Assembly: GCF_002022275.1 (NCBI RefSeq)
Contig: NZ_MSDF01000052.1
Coordinates: 248,001 to 312,000 of the forward strand
Reading direction: 5' to 3'
DNA length: 64,000 nucleotides
DNA from: Pseudomonas fluorescens
Lineage (GTDB): Bacteria; Pseudomonadota; Gammaproteobacteria; Pseudomonadales; Pseudomonadaceae
The notes below the pieces were generated by a model. That model made no database searches and was not told the origin of the DNA. It was given only the letters and a program-made list of their open reading frames with translations. Below are positions 55,219 to 64,000 of the stretch, piece by piece; the first letter of the stretch is position 1, and the number at the start of each line of letters is the position of its first letter. Both the position numbers and the translations under genes were made by a program.

Positions 55219-56844
55219 ATGTCTGCTCAAGGCAAGTTCAAGAAGCAACTTTCACTGATGGACCTGACCTTTATCGGGTTGGGCGCCATCTTCGGTTCGG
55301 GCTGGCTGTTTGCAGCCAGCCACGTGTCTGCAATCGCAGGCCCCGCAGGCATTATCTCGTGGCTGATCGGCGGTTTCGCCGTGTTGCTGCTGGGCATTGT
55401 TTACTGCGAACTCGGCGCCGCGTTACCCCGCGCCGGTGGCGTGGTGCGTTACCCGGTCTACTCCCACGGCCCGCTGCTGGGTTACCTGATGGGGTTTATC
55501 ACGCTGATCGCGTTTTCCAGCCTGGTGGCGATTGAAGTGGTCGCCTCGCGCCAATACGCAGCCGCCTGGTTTCCCGAGCTGACCAAAGCCGGTTCCAGCG
55601 ACCCGACCACCCTGGGCTGGCTGGTGCAATTCGCCCTGCTCTGCCTGTTTTTCATCCTTAACTACCGCAGCGTGAAGACCTTCGCCATCGCCAATAACCT
55701 GGTGAGCGTGTTCAAGTTCATCGTGCCGTTGCTGGTGATTGGTGTGCTGTTTACTTTCTTCAAACCGGCAAACTTTCAAGTGCAAGGCTTCGCCCCGTTC
55801 GGCCTGTCGGGCATCGAGATGGCCGTGTCGGCGGGCGGAGTGATTTTTGCCTATTTGGGGCTCACGCCGATCATCTCGGTGGCCAGTGAAGTGAAGAACC
55901 CGCAACGCACGATTCCGATTGCCTTGATCCTCTCGGTGCTGCTGTCCACGGCTATCTATGTGCTGCTGCAAACCGCATTTCTGGGCGGTGTGCCGACCGA
56001 AATGCTCGCCAATGGCTGGGCCGGGATCAGCAAGGAACTCGCCCTGCCGTATCGCGACATCGCCCTGGCACTGGGCGTGGGCTGGCTGGCGTATCTGGTG
56101 GTCGCCGACGCGGTGATCTCCCCAAGCGGCTGCGGCAACATCTATATGAATGCCACACCCCGGGTGGTGTATGGCTGGGCGCAGACCGGGACGTTTTTCA
56201 AGATATTCACGCGCATTGATGAGAAGTCCGGTATTCCGCGCCCCGCACTGTGGCTGACCTTTGGCCTGTCGGTGTTCTGGACGCTGCCGTTCCCGTCCTG
56301 GGAAGCGTTGATCAACGTGGTGTCTGCAGCGTTGATCCTGAGTTACGCCGTGGCCCCGGTGACCGTCGCCGCACTGCGCCGCAATGCACCCGACATGGCG
56401 CGCCCGTTCCGGGTCAAGGGCATGGCGGTGCTGGGTCCCCTGTCGTTCATCATCGCCGCGTTGATCGTGTACTGGTCCGGCTGGAGCACTGTTTCCTGGC
56501 TGCTCGGCCTGCAAATCCTGATGTTTGTGGTGTACCTGCTGTGTGCTCGCTGGGTGCCGACGGCGCACCTGAGTATCAAGCAACAAGTGCGCTCCTCGGC
56601 GTGGCTGATCGGCTTCTATGCAGTCACTATTCTGCTCTCCAAACTCGGCAGCTTTGGCGGCATCGGCGTGATCAGCCACCCGTTTGACACCCTGGTCGTC
56701 GCAGCCTGCGCATTGGGCATTTATTACTGGGGCGCCGCCACCGGCGTGCCGGCGCACCTGGTCCGCCTGGAAAGCGAGGACGACGAAAGCGAAGCCGTCA
56801 GCGACCTTCGGCACAGCGCCGCGCTGACCCCGGCTACCCACTGA
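55219..56844 (+). CDS. APC-family amino acid permease (likely hydroxyproline uptake)
   Basis: 541 residues from the ATG at 55219, with AAGG upstream. About twelve to thirteen membrane segments; the first has the APC signature G-L-G-A-I-F-G-S-G-W-L-F. It is a cation- or proton-coupled amino acid importer. Because it heads a coupled run with hydroxyproline epimerase and the downstream enzymes, it most likely takes up trans-4-hydroxyproline. Its stop overlaps an in-frame ATG of the next gene. Confidence 0.87.
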   Translation: MSAQGKFKKQLSLMDLTFIGLGAIFGSGWLFAASHVSAIAGPAGIISWLIGGFAVLLLGIVYCELGAALPRAGGVVRYPVYSHGPLLGYLMGFITLIAFSSLVAIEVVASRQYAAAWFPELTKAGSSDPTTLGWLVQFALLCLFFILNYRSVKTFAIANNLVSVFKFIVPLLVIGVLFTFFKPANFQVQGFAPFGLSGIEMAVSAGGVIFAYLGLTPIISVASEVKNPQRTIPIALILSVLLSTAIYVLLQTAFLGGVPTEMLANGWAGISKELALPYRDIALALGVGWLAYLVVADAVISPSGCGNIYMNATPRVVYGWAQTGTFFKIFTRIDEKSGIPRPALWLTFGLSVFWTLPFPSWEALINVVSAALILSYAVAPVTVAALRRNAPDMARPFRVKGMAVLGPLSFIIAALIVYWSGWSTVSWLLGLQILMFVVYLLCARWVPTAHLSIKQQVRSSAWLIGFYAVTILLSKLGSFGGIGVISHPFDTLVVAACALGIYYWGAATGVPAHLVRLESEDDESEAVSDLRHSAALTPATH

Positions 56845-56855
56845 TGGAGCGTTTT

Positions 56856-57782
56856 ATGAAACGACTGCACGTTATCGACTCCCACACCGGCGGCGAACCC
56901 ACGCGGCTGGTCATGGACGGTTTCCCTCAGCTCACCGGCAACAGCATCGCCGACAAGCTGGAACAGCTACGCACCCACCACGACCAATGGCGCCGCGCCT
57001 GCCTGCTCGAACCGCGCGGCAATGACGTGCTGGTGGGCGCACTGTATTGCGAACCAGTCACGCCCGGCGCCACCTGCGGGGTGATCTTCTTCAACAACGC
57101 CGGTTACCTGGGCATGTGCGGCCACGGCACCATTGGGCTGGTCGCCTCCTTGCACCATCTGGGGCGCATCGCGCCCGGCGTGCACACCGTCGACACGCCG
57201 GTCGGCCCGGTCGCCGCCACCTTGCACGAAGACGGCGCCGTGACGCTGCGCAATGTGCCCGCTTACCGTCATCGCCAACACGTGCCGGTGGACGTGCCGG
57301 GCCATGGCGTGGTCTACGGCGATATCGCTTGGGGCGGCAACTGGTTTTTCCTGGTCTCGGACCACGGTCAGGCGCTGCAGATGGAGAACGTCGACGCTCT
57401 CACCGATTACACCTGGGCGATGCTCAAGGCCCTGGAAAACCAGGGCATTCACGGTGCAGACGGGGCGCTGATCGACCATATCGAACTGTTCGCCGACGAC
57501 GCCGGCGCCGACAGCCGCAACTTCGTCATGTGCCCCGGCAAAGCCTACGACCGCTCGCCTTGCGGCACCGGCACCAGCGCCAAACTCGCGTGCCTGGCCG
57601 CCGACGGCACACTGAAGCCTGGCGAGCTGTGGGTGCAGGCCAGCATCACCGGCAGCCGGTTCGAAGGCCGCTTTGAATGGGACGGCGAGCGCGTCACCCC
57701 CTTCATTACAGGCCGCGCCTACATGACCGCCGACAGCACGCTGCTGATCGACGAGCAGGACCCTTTCGCCTGGGGCATCTGA
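56856..57782 (+). CDS. 4-hydroxyproline 2-epimerase (proline racemase family)
   Basis: 308 residues from the ATG at 56856, which has GGAG six bases upstream; an ATG at 56844 is in frame but lacks a ribosome-binding site. Both catalytic Cys are present: Cys88 in G-M-C-G-H-G-T and Cys236 in D-R-S-P-C-G-T-G, which distinguishes it from the dehydratase subgroup with Thr at the first place. It converts trans-4-hydroxy-L-proline to cis-4-hydroxy-D-proline, the first step of the pathway (called LhpA in P. aeruginosa). Confidence 0.92.
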   Translation: MKRLHVIDSHTGGEPTRLVMDGFPQLTGNSIADKLEQLRTHHDQWRRACLLEPRGNDVLVGALYCEPVTPGATCGVIFFNNAGYLGMCGHGTIGLVASLHHLGRIAPGVHTVDTPVGPVAATLHEDGAVTLRNVPAYRHRQHVPVDVPGHGVVYGDIAWGGNWFFLVSDHGQALQMENVDALTDYTWAMLKALENQGIHGADGALIDHIELFADDAGADSRNFVMCPGKAYDRSPCGTGTSAKLACLAADGTLKPGELWVQASITGSRFEGRFEWDGERVTPFITGRAYMTADSTLLIDEQDPFAWGI

Positions 57783-57816
57783 GCCTCGCCTTATTTCACG
57801 CAATGGAGTTAAAACA

Positions 57817-58764
57817 ATGAGCGACAACATCTTCACCGGTTGCATCCCGGCACTGATGACCCCATGCACCCCGGCGCGCAAGCCGGACTTTGACGCCCTG
57901 GTCGCCAAGGGCCGCGAATTGATCGATATCGGCATGAGCGCCGTGGTGTATTGCGGCTCCATGGGTGACTGGCCGCTGCTGACCGAAGCCGAACGCCAGG
58001 AAGGCGTGGCCCGCCTAGTCGCCGCGGGCGTACCGACCATCGTTGGCACCGGCGCGGTCAACAGCCGTGAGGCCGTGGCCCATGCGGCGCATGCCGCCAA
58101 GGTCGGCGCCCAGGGTTTGATGGTGATTCCGCGCGTGTTGTCCCGTGGCGCCTCGGCCACCGCGCAAAGGGCGCATTTTTCGGCGATCCTCAAGGCGGCG
58201 CCAAACTTGCCGGCGGTGATCTACAACAGCCCGTACTACGGCTTCGCCACGCGCGCCGACCTGTTCTTCGAACTGCGCCGCGAACACCCGAACCTTATCG
58301 GCTTCAAGGAGTTCGGTGGCGCGGCCGACCTGCGTTACGCGGCGGAAAACATCACCTCCCAGGACGATAACGTGACCCTCATGGTCGGCGTCGATACCCA
58401 AGTGGTGCACGGTTTCGTCAACTGCAACGCCACCGGCGCCATCACGGGGATCGGCAACGCCTTGCCGCGCGAAGTGCTGCAATTGGTGGCCCTGAGCAAA
58501 AAAGCCGCCAAGGGTGATGCCAAGGCCCGGCGCCTGGCGCGCGAGCTGGAAGCCGCGCTGGCGGTGCTGTCGTCCTTCGACGAAGGCTGCGACCTGGTGC
58601 TGTATTACAAATACTTGATGGTGCTCAACGGCGACGAAGGCTACAGCTTGCACTTCAACGACACCGACGTGCTCAGCGATGCGCAGCGCCGCTACGCGCA
58701 AAACCAGTACGCGTTGTTCCGCCAGTGGTACACCAACTGGTCGGCAGAACAGAACGTCGCCTGA
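57817..58764 (+). CDS. Dihydrodipicolinate synthase family: 1-pyrroline-4-hydroxy-2-carboxylate deaminase
   Basis: 315 residues. The Schiff-base Lys164 is in L-I-G-F-K-E-F-G-G, and Y-N-S-P-Y-Y-G with its Tyr fits the TIM-barrel family. Together with the epimerase and semialdehyde dehydrogenase beside it, the best fit is the deaminase that turns pyrroline-4-hydroxy-2-carboxylate into 2-oxoglutarate semialdehyde and ammonia. It is 34 bases after the epimerase gene. The family name alone (DapA-like) would be misleading here. Confidence 0.88.
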   Translation: MSDNIFTGCIPALMTPCTPARKPDFDALVAKGRELIDIGMSAVVYCGSMGDWPLLTEAERQEGVARLVAAGVPTIVGTGAVNSREAVAHAAHAAKVGAQGLMVIPRVLSRGASATAQRAHFSAILKAAPNLPAVIYNSPYYGFATRADLFFELRREHPNLIGFKEFGGAADLRYAAENITSQDDNVTLMVGVDTQVVHGFVNCNATGAITGIGNALPREVLQLVALSKKAAKGDAKARRLARELEAALAVLSSFDEGCDLVLYYKYLMVLNGDEGYSLHFNDTDVLSDAQRRYAQNQYALFRQWYTNWSAEQNVA

Positions 58765-58820
58765 TACCTGCGCCGCTGTGGCGCTCACAGCGGCCAACCC
58801 TCTTTTTAAGGACGTTACCC

Positions 58821-60392
58821 ATGACCCTGACGGGAAAAATGCTGATCGGTCAGCAGGCCGTTGCCGGCAATCGCGAGGCGATCCGGGCCATCAATCCCGC
58901 CACCAATGCGGCCTTGGAGCCCGCCTACCACGGAGGGAACGGCGATCACGTTGAACAGGCCTGCGCCTTGGCGTGGGAGGCGTTTGACGTGTATCGCGAA
59001 ACCTCACTGGCGGATCGCGCGCGTTTTCTTGAAGCCATTGCCGACAACATTGAAGCGCTCGGCGATGAATTGATCGAGCGCGCCGTGGCCGAAACCGGCC
59101 TGCCGCGCCCACGCATTCAAGGCGAACGCGGCCGCACCTGCGGGCAGTTGCGCACCTTCGCCCGTACCGTGCGTGCCGGGGAATGGCTGGATGTGCGCGT
59201 GGACGCCGCACAACCCGAGCGTCAGCCGCTGCCGCGCCCGGACCTGCGTCAACGGCACATCGCGCTGGGCCCGGTTGCGGTGTTTGGGGCGAGCAATTTC
59301 CCCTTGGCATTTTCAGTGGCGGGCGGTGATACCGCATCGGCGCTGGCGGCGGGCTGCCCGGTGATCGTCAAGGCGCATGGCGCTCACCCGGGCACCAGTG
59401 AACTGGTGGGCCGCGCGGTGGCTCAGGCGGTCAAGGAATGTGGTCTGCCGCAAGGTGTGTTTTCGTTGTTGTATGGGTCAGGTCGCGAAGTCGGCATCGC
59501 GCTGGTCACTGACCCGCGCATCAAGGCCGTCGGTTTTACCGGCTCGCGCAGTGGCGGTATCGCGCTGACTCAAGCGGCGCAGGCACGGCCGGAGCCGATT
59601 CCGGTATATGCAGAAATGAGTTCGATCAACCCGGTGTATCTGTTTCCCGCCGCCCTTGAAGCCCGCGCTGAAGCATTGGCTCAGGGGTTCGTGACGTCGC
59701 TGACCCAGGGCGCCGGGCAGTTTTGCACCAACCCCGGGTTGGTGATTGCCGTCGCCGGCGCTGCGCTGGAGCGCTTTATCGACACGGCGGCCACGTTGCT
59801 CTCGGGCTGCGCGGCCCAGACCATGCTCACGCCCGGTATTTTCAGCGCTTACACATCAGGCGTGGGGGCTTTGGGTGAGCACGCCCACGTCGCCGCAACA
59901 GGCTTGGCGGCCGAAAGCCCCAACAGCGGCCAGGCGCACCTGTTCGTGACGCAGGCCAGCGCGTTTTTGAGCAACGACGCCCTGCAAGCCGAAGTGTTCG
60001 GCGCGGCTTCGCTGGTCGTGGTGTGCAGCAATGACGCGCAAGTCCGCCAGGTCACCGAACACCTGGAGGGCCAACTCACCGCCACCCTGCACCTGGATGA
60101 AGCGGACCTGGCCCGCGCCAGAGCTTTGCTGCCGGTGCTTGAACGCAAGGCCGGGCGCCTGCTGGTCAACGGCTGGCCAACCGGTGTGGAAGTCTGCGAC
60201 GCGATGGTTCATGGCGGCCCCTTCCCCGCCACTTCGGACTCACGCAGCACCTCGGTCGGTACCGCGGCAATCCAGCGTTTCCTGCGCCCGGTGTGCTATC
60301 AGGACTTCCCGGACGCATTGCTCCCCGGTGCACTGCAACACGGCAACCCGCTGCTGTTGCGGCGTTTGCTCGACGGCCAGAGGGAGGCATAA
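58821..60392 (+). CDS. 2-oxoglutarate semialdehyde dehydrogenase
   Basis: 523 residues from the ATG at 58821, with AAGGA upstream. An aldehyde dehydrogenase with V-G-F-T-G-S-R-S-G-G, E-M-S-S-I-N-P-V-Y and catalytic Cys302 in G-Q-F-C-T-N-P-G. The N-P-V form of the Glu segment and overall length match the KGSA dehydrogenases of the hydroxyproline and sugar-acid pathways. It oxidises the semialdehyde to 2-oxoglutarate, which enters the citric acid cycle. The gene lies third in the enzyme run. Confidence 0.9.
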   Translation: MTLTGKMLIGQQAVAGNREAIRAINPATNAALEPAYHGGNGDHVEQACALAWEAFDVYRETSLADRARFLEAIADNIEALGDELIERAVAETGLPRPRIQGERGRTCGQLRTFARTVRAGEWLDVRVDAAQPERQPLPRPDLRQRHIALGPVAVFGASNFPLAFSVAGGDTASALAAGCPVIVKAHGAHPGTSELVGRAVAQAVKECGLPQGVFSLLYGSGREVGIALVTDPRIKAVGFTGSRSGGIALTQAAQARPEPIPVYAEMSSINPVYLFPAALEARAEALAQGFVTSLTQGAGQFCTNPGLVIAVAGAALERFIDTAATLLSGCAAQTMLTPGIFSAYTSGVGALGEHAHVAATGLAAESPNSGQAHLFVTQASAFLSNDALQAEVFGAASLVVVCSNDAQVRQVTEHLEGQLTATLHLDEADLARARALLPVLERKAGRLLVNGWPTGVEVCDAMVHGGPFPATSDSRSTSVGTAAIQRFLRPVCYQDFPDALLPGALQHGNPLLLRRLLDGQREA

Positions 60393-60395
60393 ACA

Positions 60396-61655
60396 ATGCC
60401 CGACTCCAACGCAGCGGATATCGCCGTTGTCGGCGCTGGCATCATCGGCGTCGCCTGTGCCCTCCAGTTGGCGCGCCAAGGCAAGCGCGTAGTCGTTATC
60501 GACCCGCAGGCACCTGGCATGGGCGCGTCCTACGGCAACGCCGGGCACCTGGCCACCGAGCAAGTGTTTCCGATCGCCGACGTGTCCATTCTCAAACGTT
60601 TACCCGCCATGCTGATGGACCCCATGGGCCCGCTGCGGCTGGACTGGAAATACCTGCCCCGCGCCCTGCCCTGGTTTGTTCGGCTGTTGCTGAACCTGCG
60701 CCCGGCGCGCTATCGGCGCACGGTGGCGGGCATTCGCGCACTGAATGAAGCCAGCCTTGGCGCATGGCAACGCTTGCTGCACGCGATTGAACGGCCACAT
60801 TTGTTACGCGAAGACGGTTCGCTGCTGGTGTTTGAGCGCGCCGAGTCCCGTGAAGCCATCGACGCGCTGCGCCAACGCATGCAACAGCAAAACGTGCCGG
60901 TGGATTTTTGGTCAGGCGAGGCCGTGCGCGAGGTAGCGCCGCAACTGAGCGACGCCATTCAAGGCGGGCTGTTCTTCCCGGCTACCGGGCACTTTCTCGA
61001 CCCGTATCAGGTGGTGTGCGAGCTGGTCGAGGCCGCCAAGGGTCATGGCGTGAAGTTCCTCACACAACGCGTATTGGATGGGCGTGTCGAAGAAAACGGT
61101 GTCTCGCTGATGACCGATCAGGGCGTCTTGGCGGCGCACCAAGTGCTGGTCACCTGCGGCGCGCACTCGGCCAAACTCACCGCCGCACTGACCGGTAAAA
61201 AAGTCCCGCTCGACACCGAGCGCGGCTATCACCTGATGCTGCCCCACGAACACAATCGCCTGCCGTTTGCCATCACCTCACTGGAGCGCAAATTCATCAT
61301 GACGCCCATGACCGGCGGCCTGCGCCTGGCTGGCACCGTCGAATTTGCCGGGCTGCAGCGCCCGGCGAACATGGCCCGCGCCTGGCAGTTGCACCGGCTG
61401 AGCCAAGGCTTGTTTCGTCAGGACTTGAACGCAGAAGGCGCCACGCCCTGGATGGGATTCAGGCCATCCTTACCGGACTCGTTGCCGATCATTGATCGGG
61501 TGTGCGACGGCAAGGTTTTGCTTGCCTTCGGGCATCAGCATTTGGGGCTGACGCACGCGGCAGTGACGGCGCAAATGGTTGGCCACCTGGCATCGATGCA
61601 ACCGCCGGATCCGGATTTACCGGCATTGGCGCCGTACCGCCTGAGTCGCTTCTGA
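60396..61655 (+). CDS. FAD-dependent oxidoreductase, D-hydroxyproline dehydrogenase-like
   Basis: 419 residues with the N-terminal FAD site I-A-V-V-G-A-G-I-I-G-V-A-C-A-L and, later, T-P-M-T-G-G-L-R-L-A-G-T-V-E-F and G-H-Q-H-L-G-L-T of the D-amino acid dehydrogenase (DadA-like) family. It probably oxidises cis-4-hydroxy-D-proline to the pyrroline. The pathway in P. aeruginosa uses a multi-subunit enzyme for this step, while a single-chain DadA-like form is found in other pseudomonads. Gap to the previous gene is three bases, so translation is linked. Confidence 0.88.
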   Translation: MPDSNAADIAVVGAGIIGVACALQLARQGKRVVVIDPQAPGMGASYGNAGHLATEQVFPIADVSILKRLPAMLMDPMGPLRLDWKYLPRALPWFVRLLLNLRPARYRRTVAGIRALNEASLGAWQRLLHAIERPHLLREDGSLLVFERAESREAIDALRQRMQQQNVPVDFWSGEAVREVAPQLSDAIQGGLFFPATGHFLDPYQVVCELVEAAKGHGVKFLTQRVLDGRVEENGVSLMTDQGVLAAHQVLVTCGAHSAKLTAALTGKKVPLDTERGYHLMLPHEHNRLPFAITSLERKFIMTPMTGGLRLAGTVEFAGLQRPANMARAWQLHRLSQGLFRQDLNAEGATPWMGFRPSLPDSLPIIDRVCDGKVLLAFGHQHLGLTHAAVTAQMVGHLASMQPPDPDLPALAPYRLSRF

Positions 61656-61766
61656 TCCACTGTCTCCTCGCACAACGCGGCGTCACAGCCCGACCTTCCT
61701 GTCGGGTTGCTGACAAAAAGCGAAATACCTGAGGGCACTCATATCTTTGTAACAAACATGATATAA

Positions 61767-61786
61767 CGTAACAACATGTTGCTACG
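61767..61786. promoter_or_regulatory. Near-perfect 20-bp palindrome upstream of cioA
   Basis: CGTAACAACATGTTGCTACG has a perfect ten-base core (CAACATGTTG) and only one mismatched pair overall. It lies 58 bases before the cioA ATG and just downstream of a TATAAC (61762-61767) that could be a -10 box. A related TTGTAACAA palindrome is at 61747-61755. The likely role is an operator for a respiratory regulator; the protein is not known. Confidence 0.6.
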
Positions 61787-61844
61787 GATGTAGTACCTGG
61801 ACAGTGACGTCGCCTCCCCATGACCACTGAACAGGAACCCTTGC

Positions 61845-63257
61845 ATGCTCGACCTTCACGCGTTGGATCTGGCTCGTCTTCAGTTTGCGTTCACCGTGTC
61901 CTTTCACATCCTCTTCCCCGCTATCACCATCGGCCTCGCCAGCTTTCTGCTGGTACTTGAAGCACTCTGGCTTAAAACCGACAACAACGTGTACCGCGAC
62001 CTCTACCATTTCTGGTCGAAGGTCTTTGCCGTGAATTTCGGTATGGGCGTGGTTTCAGGCCTGGTCATGGCGTACGAATTCGGCACCAACTGGAGCGGCT
62101 TCTCGGCGTTTGCCGGCAGCGTCACCGGCCCGCTGCTGACCTATGAAGTGCTCACTGCGTTTTTCCTCGAGGCGGGCTTTCTGGGCGTCATGTTGTTTGG
62201 CTGGCACCGCGTGGGGCGCAGGTTGCACCTGTTTGCCACGGCGATGGTGGCTTGCGGCACCTTGATGTCGACGTTCTGGATTCTGGCATCCAACAGCTGG
62301 ATGCAAACGCCTCAAGGTTTTGAAGTGGTTGATGGGCGTGTCGTGCCGCTGGATTGGCTGGCCATCATCTTCAACCCGTCTTTTCCCTTCCGCCTGGCGC
62401 ATATGGCCATTGCTGCGTTTGTGGCCACCTCGTTCTTTGTCGGCGCCTCAGGGGCCTGGCACCTCTTGCGGGGCAACGACACGCCGGCTGTGCGCAAAAT
62501 GTTTTCAATGGCGCTGTGGATGGCGCTGATCGTCGCACCGGTCCAGGCCTTCGTGGGCGACGCGCACGGCCTCAACACCCTCAAATATCAGCCGGCCAAG
62601 ATCGCCGCCATCGAAGGCCACTGGGAAAACCTCGACGACAAACCGTCACCTCTGGTGCTGGTCGGGCTGCCTGATATGGACGCCGAGAAAACCCGGTATG
62701 CCGTGGAGATCCCCTACTTGGGCAGCCTGATCCTGACCCACAGCCTGACCCAACAGATTCCGGCACTGAAGAGTTTTCCCAAAGAAGACCGCCCCAATTC
62801 CACCATCATTTTCTGGAGCTTTCGCGTGATGGCGGGCCTGGGCATCCTGATGATTCTGGTAGGCCTGGCCGGCCTTGTGTTGCGCCGTAACGGCCGGGTC
62901 TACACCACGCGCTGGTTCCAGCGCCTGGTGCTGTGCATGGGGCCTTCGGGCCTGGTCGCGATGCTGGCGGGCTGGATCACCACCGAGGTGGGGCGCCAAC
63001 CGTGGGTGGTGTATGGGCAAATGCGCACCGCCGACGCCGTCGCCCATCACTCCGTGATGCAAATGAGCATCTCCCTGGGGCTGTTTGTCGTCATCTACTT
63101 CACGGTATTTGGGGTAGGCATCCGCTACATGATGGCCCTGGTGCGCAAAGGCCCTCAAGCCGAGCTCGACCAGCCGGCCAGCGGAGGCCCCGGCCAGCAA
63201 CAGACACCGAGCCGCCCACTGTCCGCCACCTTTAACTCTGCACCGGAGCAACCGTAA
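61845..63257 (+). CDS. cioA: Cyanide-insensitive quinol oxidase subunit I (CioA)
   Basis: 470 residues of the cytochrome bd subunit I family. The haem b-595/d-type ligand His21 is in S-F-H-I-L-F-P, with further membrane segments and the Q-loop between about residues 240 and 300. That loop is short, as in Pseudomonas Cio, which gives reduced cyanide sensitivity. Together with CioB it forms the inner-membrane quinol oxidase that reduces oxygen without cytochrome c. Its TAA abuts the ATG of cioB. The C-terminal tail has a proline/glutamine-rich region. Confidence 0.93.
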   Translation: MLDLHALDLARLQFAFTVSFHILFPAITIGLASFLLVLEALWLKTDNNVYRDLYHFWSKVFAVNFGMGVVSGLVMAYEFGTNWSGFSAFAGSVTGPLLTYEVLTAFFLEAGFLGVMLFGWHRVGRRLHLFATAMVACGTLMSTFWILASNSWMQTPQGFEVVDGRVVPLDWLAIIFNPSFPFRLAHMAIAAFVATSFFVGASGAWHLLRGNDTPAVRKMFSMALWMALIVAPVQAFVGDAHGLNTLKYQPAKIAAIEGHWENLDDKPSPLVLVGLPDMDAEKTRYAVEIPYLGSLILTHSLTQQIPALKSFPKEDRPNSTIIFWSFRVMAGLGILMILVGLAGLVLRRNGRVYTTRWFQRLVLCMGPSGLVAMLAGWITTEVGRQPWVVYGQMRTADAVAHHSVMQMSISLGLFVVIYFTVFGVGIRYMMALVRKGPQAELDQPASGGPGQQQTPSRPLSATFNSAPEQP

Positions 63258-64000
63258 ATGGAGCTGCAAGGCATTGATCTGTCAGTCGTGTGGGCGGTGA
63301 TCATCGCGTTCGGTGTGATGATGTACGTGGTCATGGACGGCTTTGTACTGGGAATGGGCATCCTCTCGCCGCTGGTGCGCAGCGAACAGGAGCGCGACGT
63401 CATGATGCGCACGGTCGCACCGGTGTGGGACGGCAATGAAACCTGGCTGGTCCTCTGCGGCGCCGCGTTGTACGGCGCGTTCCCCCTGGCGTATTCGATC
63501 ATCTTGCAGGCCTTGTACCTGCCTCTGATCCTGATGCTGTGCGGGCTGATCTTCCGGGGGGTGGCCTTTGAGTTCCGCTTTATCGCCAGCCCGCAAAAAC
63601 GCCACCTGTGGGGCGCCGCCTTTGTTGCGGGCTCCTTGCTGGCCACCTTCTGCCAAGGCCTGGTCATCGGCACCTACGTCGCTGGCATTCACGTGTGCAA
63701 TGGCGAGTTTGCCGGCGGGCCGCTGGATTGGCTGGCGCCTTTCCCGATCTTTTGCGGCTTCGGGCTGATCGTCGCTTACGCCCTGCTCGGCAGCACCTGG
63801 CTGGTGATCAAAAGTGAGGGCGCACTGGAAGGTCTCGCCCGCCAATTCTGCCCACCCCTGGCGGCGCTGCTGGTGGCCATAGTGGTGGTGATCTGCATCG
63901 CCACACCGATGCTGCACCCGGAAATCGCCAACCGCTGGTTTGATCATTCTCACCAGGTGATCTTCGCGTTGCTGGTACTGGTGGCGCTGGGCGCACTGAC
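63258..64000 (+). CDS. cioB: Cyanide-insensitive quinol oxidase subunit II (CioB), partial
   Basis: The first 247 or so residues of a cytochrome bd subunit II; the gene runs off the window end. The start M-E-L-Q-G-I-D-L-S-V-V-W-A-V-I-I-A-F-G-V and the segment V-M-D-G-F-V-L-G-M-G, then G-N-E-T-W-L-V-L-C-G-A, are those of the family. It supports haem binding and quinol access in complex with CioA. It is directly coupled to cioA by TAAATG. Confidence 0.93.
   Translation, partial: MELQGIDLSVVWAVIIAFGVMMYVVMDGFVLGMGILSPLVRSEQERDVMMRTVAPVWDGNETWLVLCGAALYGAFPLAYSIILQALYLPLILMLCGLIFRGVAFEFRFIASPQKRHLWGAAFVAGSLLATFCQGLVIGTYVAGIHVCNGEFAGGPLDWLAPFPIFCGFGLIVAYALLGSTWLVIKSEGALEGLARQFCPPLAALLVAIVVVICIATPMLHPEIANRWFDHSHQVIFALLVLVALGAL

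Noticed and set aside
1..64000. CRISPR arrays, rRNA genes, insertion sequences, prophage genes
   Set aside because: No regularly spaced repeats, no rRNA-like sequence and no transposase or phage structural protein was seen.

Overview
The window is a 64 kb chromosomal segment of a Pseudomonas, most likely of the P. fluorescens group. The signs are the GC-rich base composition, the Pseudomonas-type cyanide-insensitive terminal oxidase (cioAB), a trans-4-hydroxyproline catabolic cluster, and many small proteins of a type familiar from Pseudomonas genomes. The genus is inferred from gene content and protein style; no database search was run.

Left part (1-8.6 kb): the end of a chaperone-usher fimbrial operon (usher end, chaperone, four pilin-like subunits and a two-domain adhesin), then small lipoproteins and hypothetical genes, then an alkylation-repair pair (alkB, ada). 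The ada gene lacks three of the four zinc cysteines of its sensor domain. From 7.9 to 16.2 kb come a CGNR regulator divergent from a dehalogenase/epoxide-hydrolase-type hydrolase, a nitronate monooxygenase, the molybdate transporter modABC behind a clear ModE-type operator, a poxvirus-like topoisomerase IB and an ABC-F ATPase.

Middle part (16.3-30.5 kb): azlCD, an arsenic operon (arsR-arsB-arsC-arsH) with an operator over its -10 box, a LysE exporter, and mgtA. A strong promoter about 740 bases upstream of mgtA opens a leader that holds a proline-rich small ORF, a 12-codon mini-ORF and a strong hairpin covering the mini-ORF stop. After mgtA come small hypothetical and stress-type genes (SLOG, beta-barrel-like, DUF533, DinB, GFA), a coiled-coil protein with serine-run linkers, and a tRNA-Leu(UAA).

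Region 30.5-45.4 kb is an accessory-type stretch rich in regulators and redox or detoxification enzymes. It contains a GlxA-like regulator divergent from an isonitrile-hydratase-like gene, then a NemR-type repressor. Two identical 15-bp operators stand in front of a secreted hydrolase and of a DJ-1/glyoxalase III-like, aldehyde dehydrogenase, OYE reductase and SDR run. Further on are two isochorismatase-family genes, a tautomerase/LysR pair, an HxlR gene with a perfect palindrome, a truncated LysR remnant, and a nitroreductase plus intradiol dioxygenase divergent from a LysR.

Right part: a type IV restriction pair (mcrB with an unusual PUA/EVE-like insertion, and mcrC) lies between 45.5 and 48.8 kb in AT-richer DNA. 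It is followed by a trehalose-synthase-like GH13 enzyme, a LysR divergent from an epimerase-SDR-SnoaL operon, and the hydroxyproline operon (permease, epimerase, deaminase, ketoglutarate-semialdehyde dehydrogenase, FAD oxidoreductase). The adjacent PAS-AraC regulator of that operon is interrupted by one amber codon. The window ends in cioAB, whose promoter region holds a near-perfect 20-bp palindrome.
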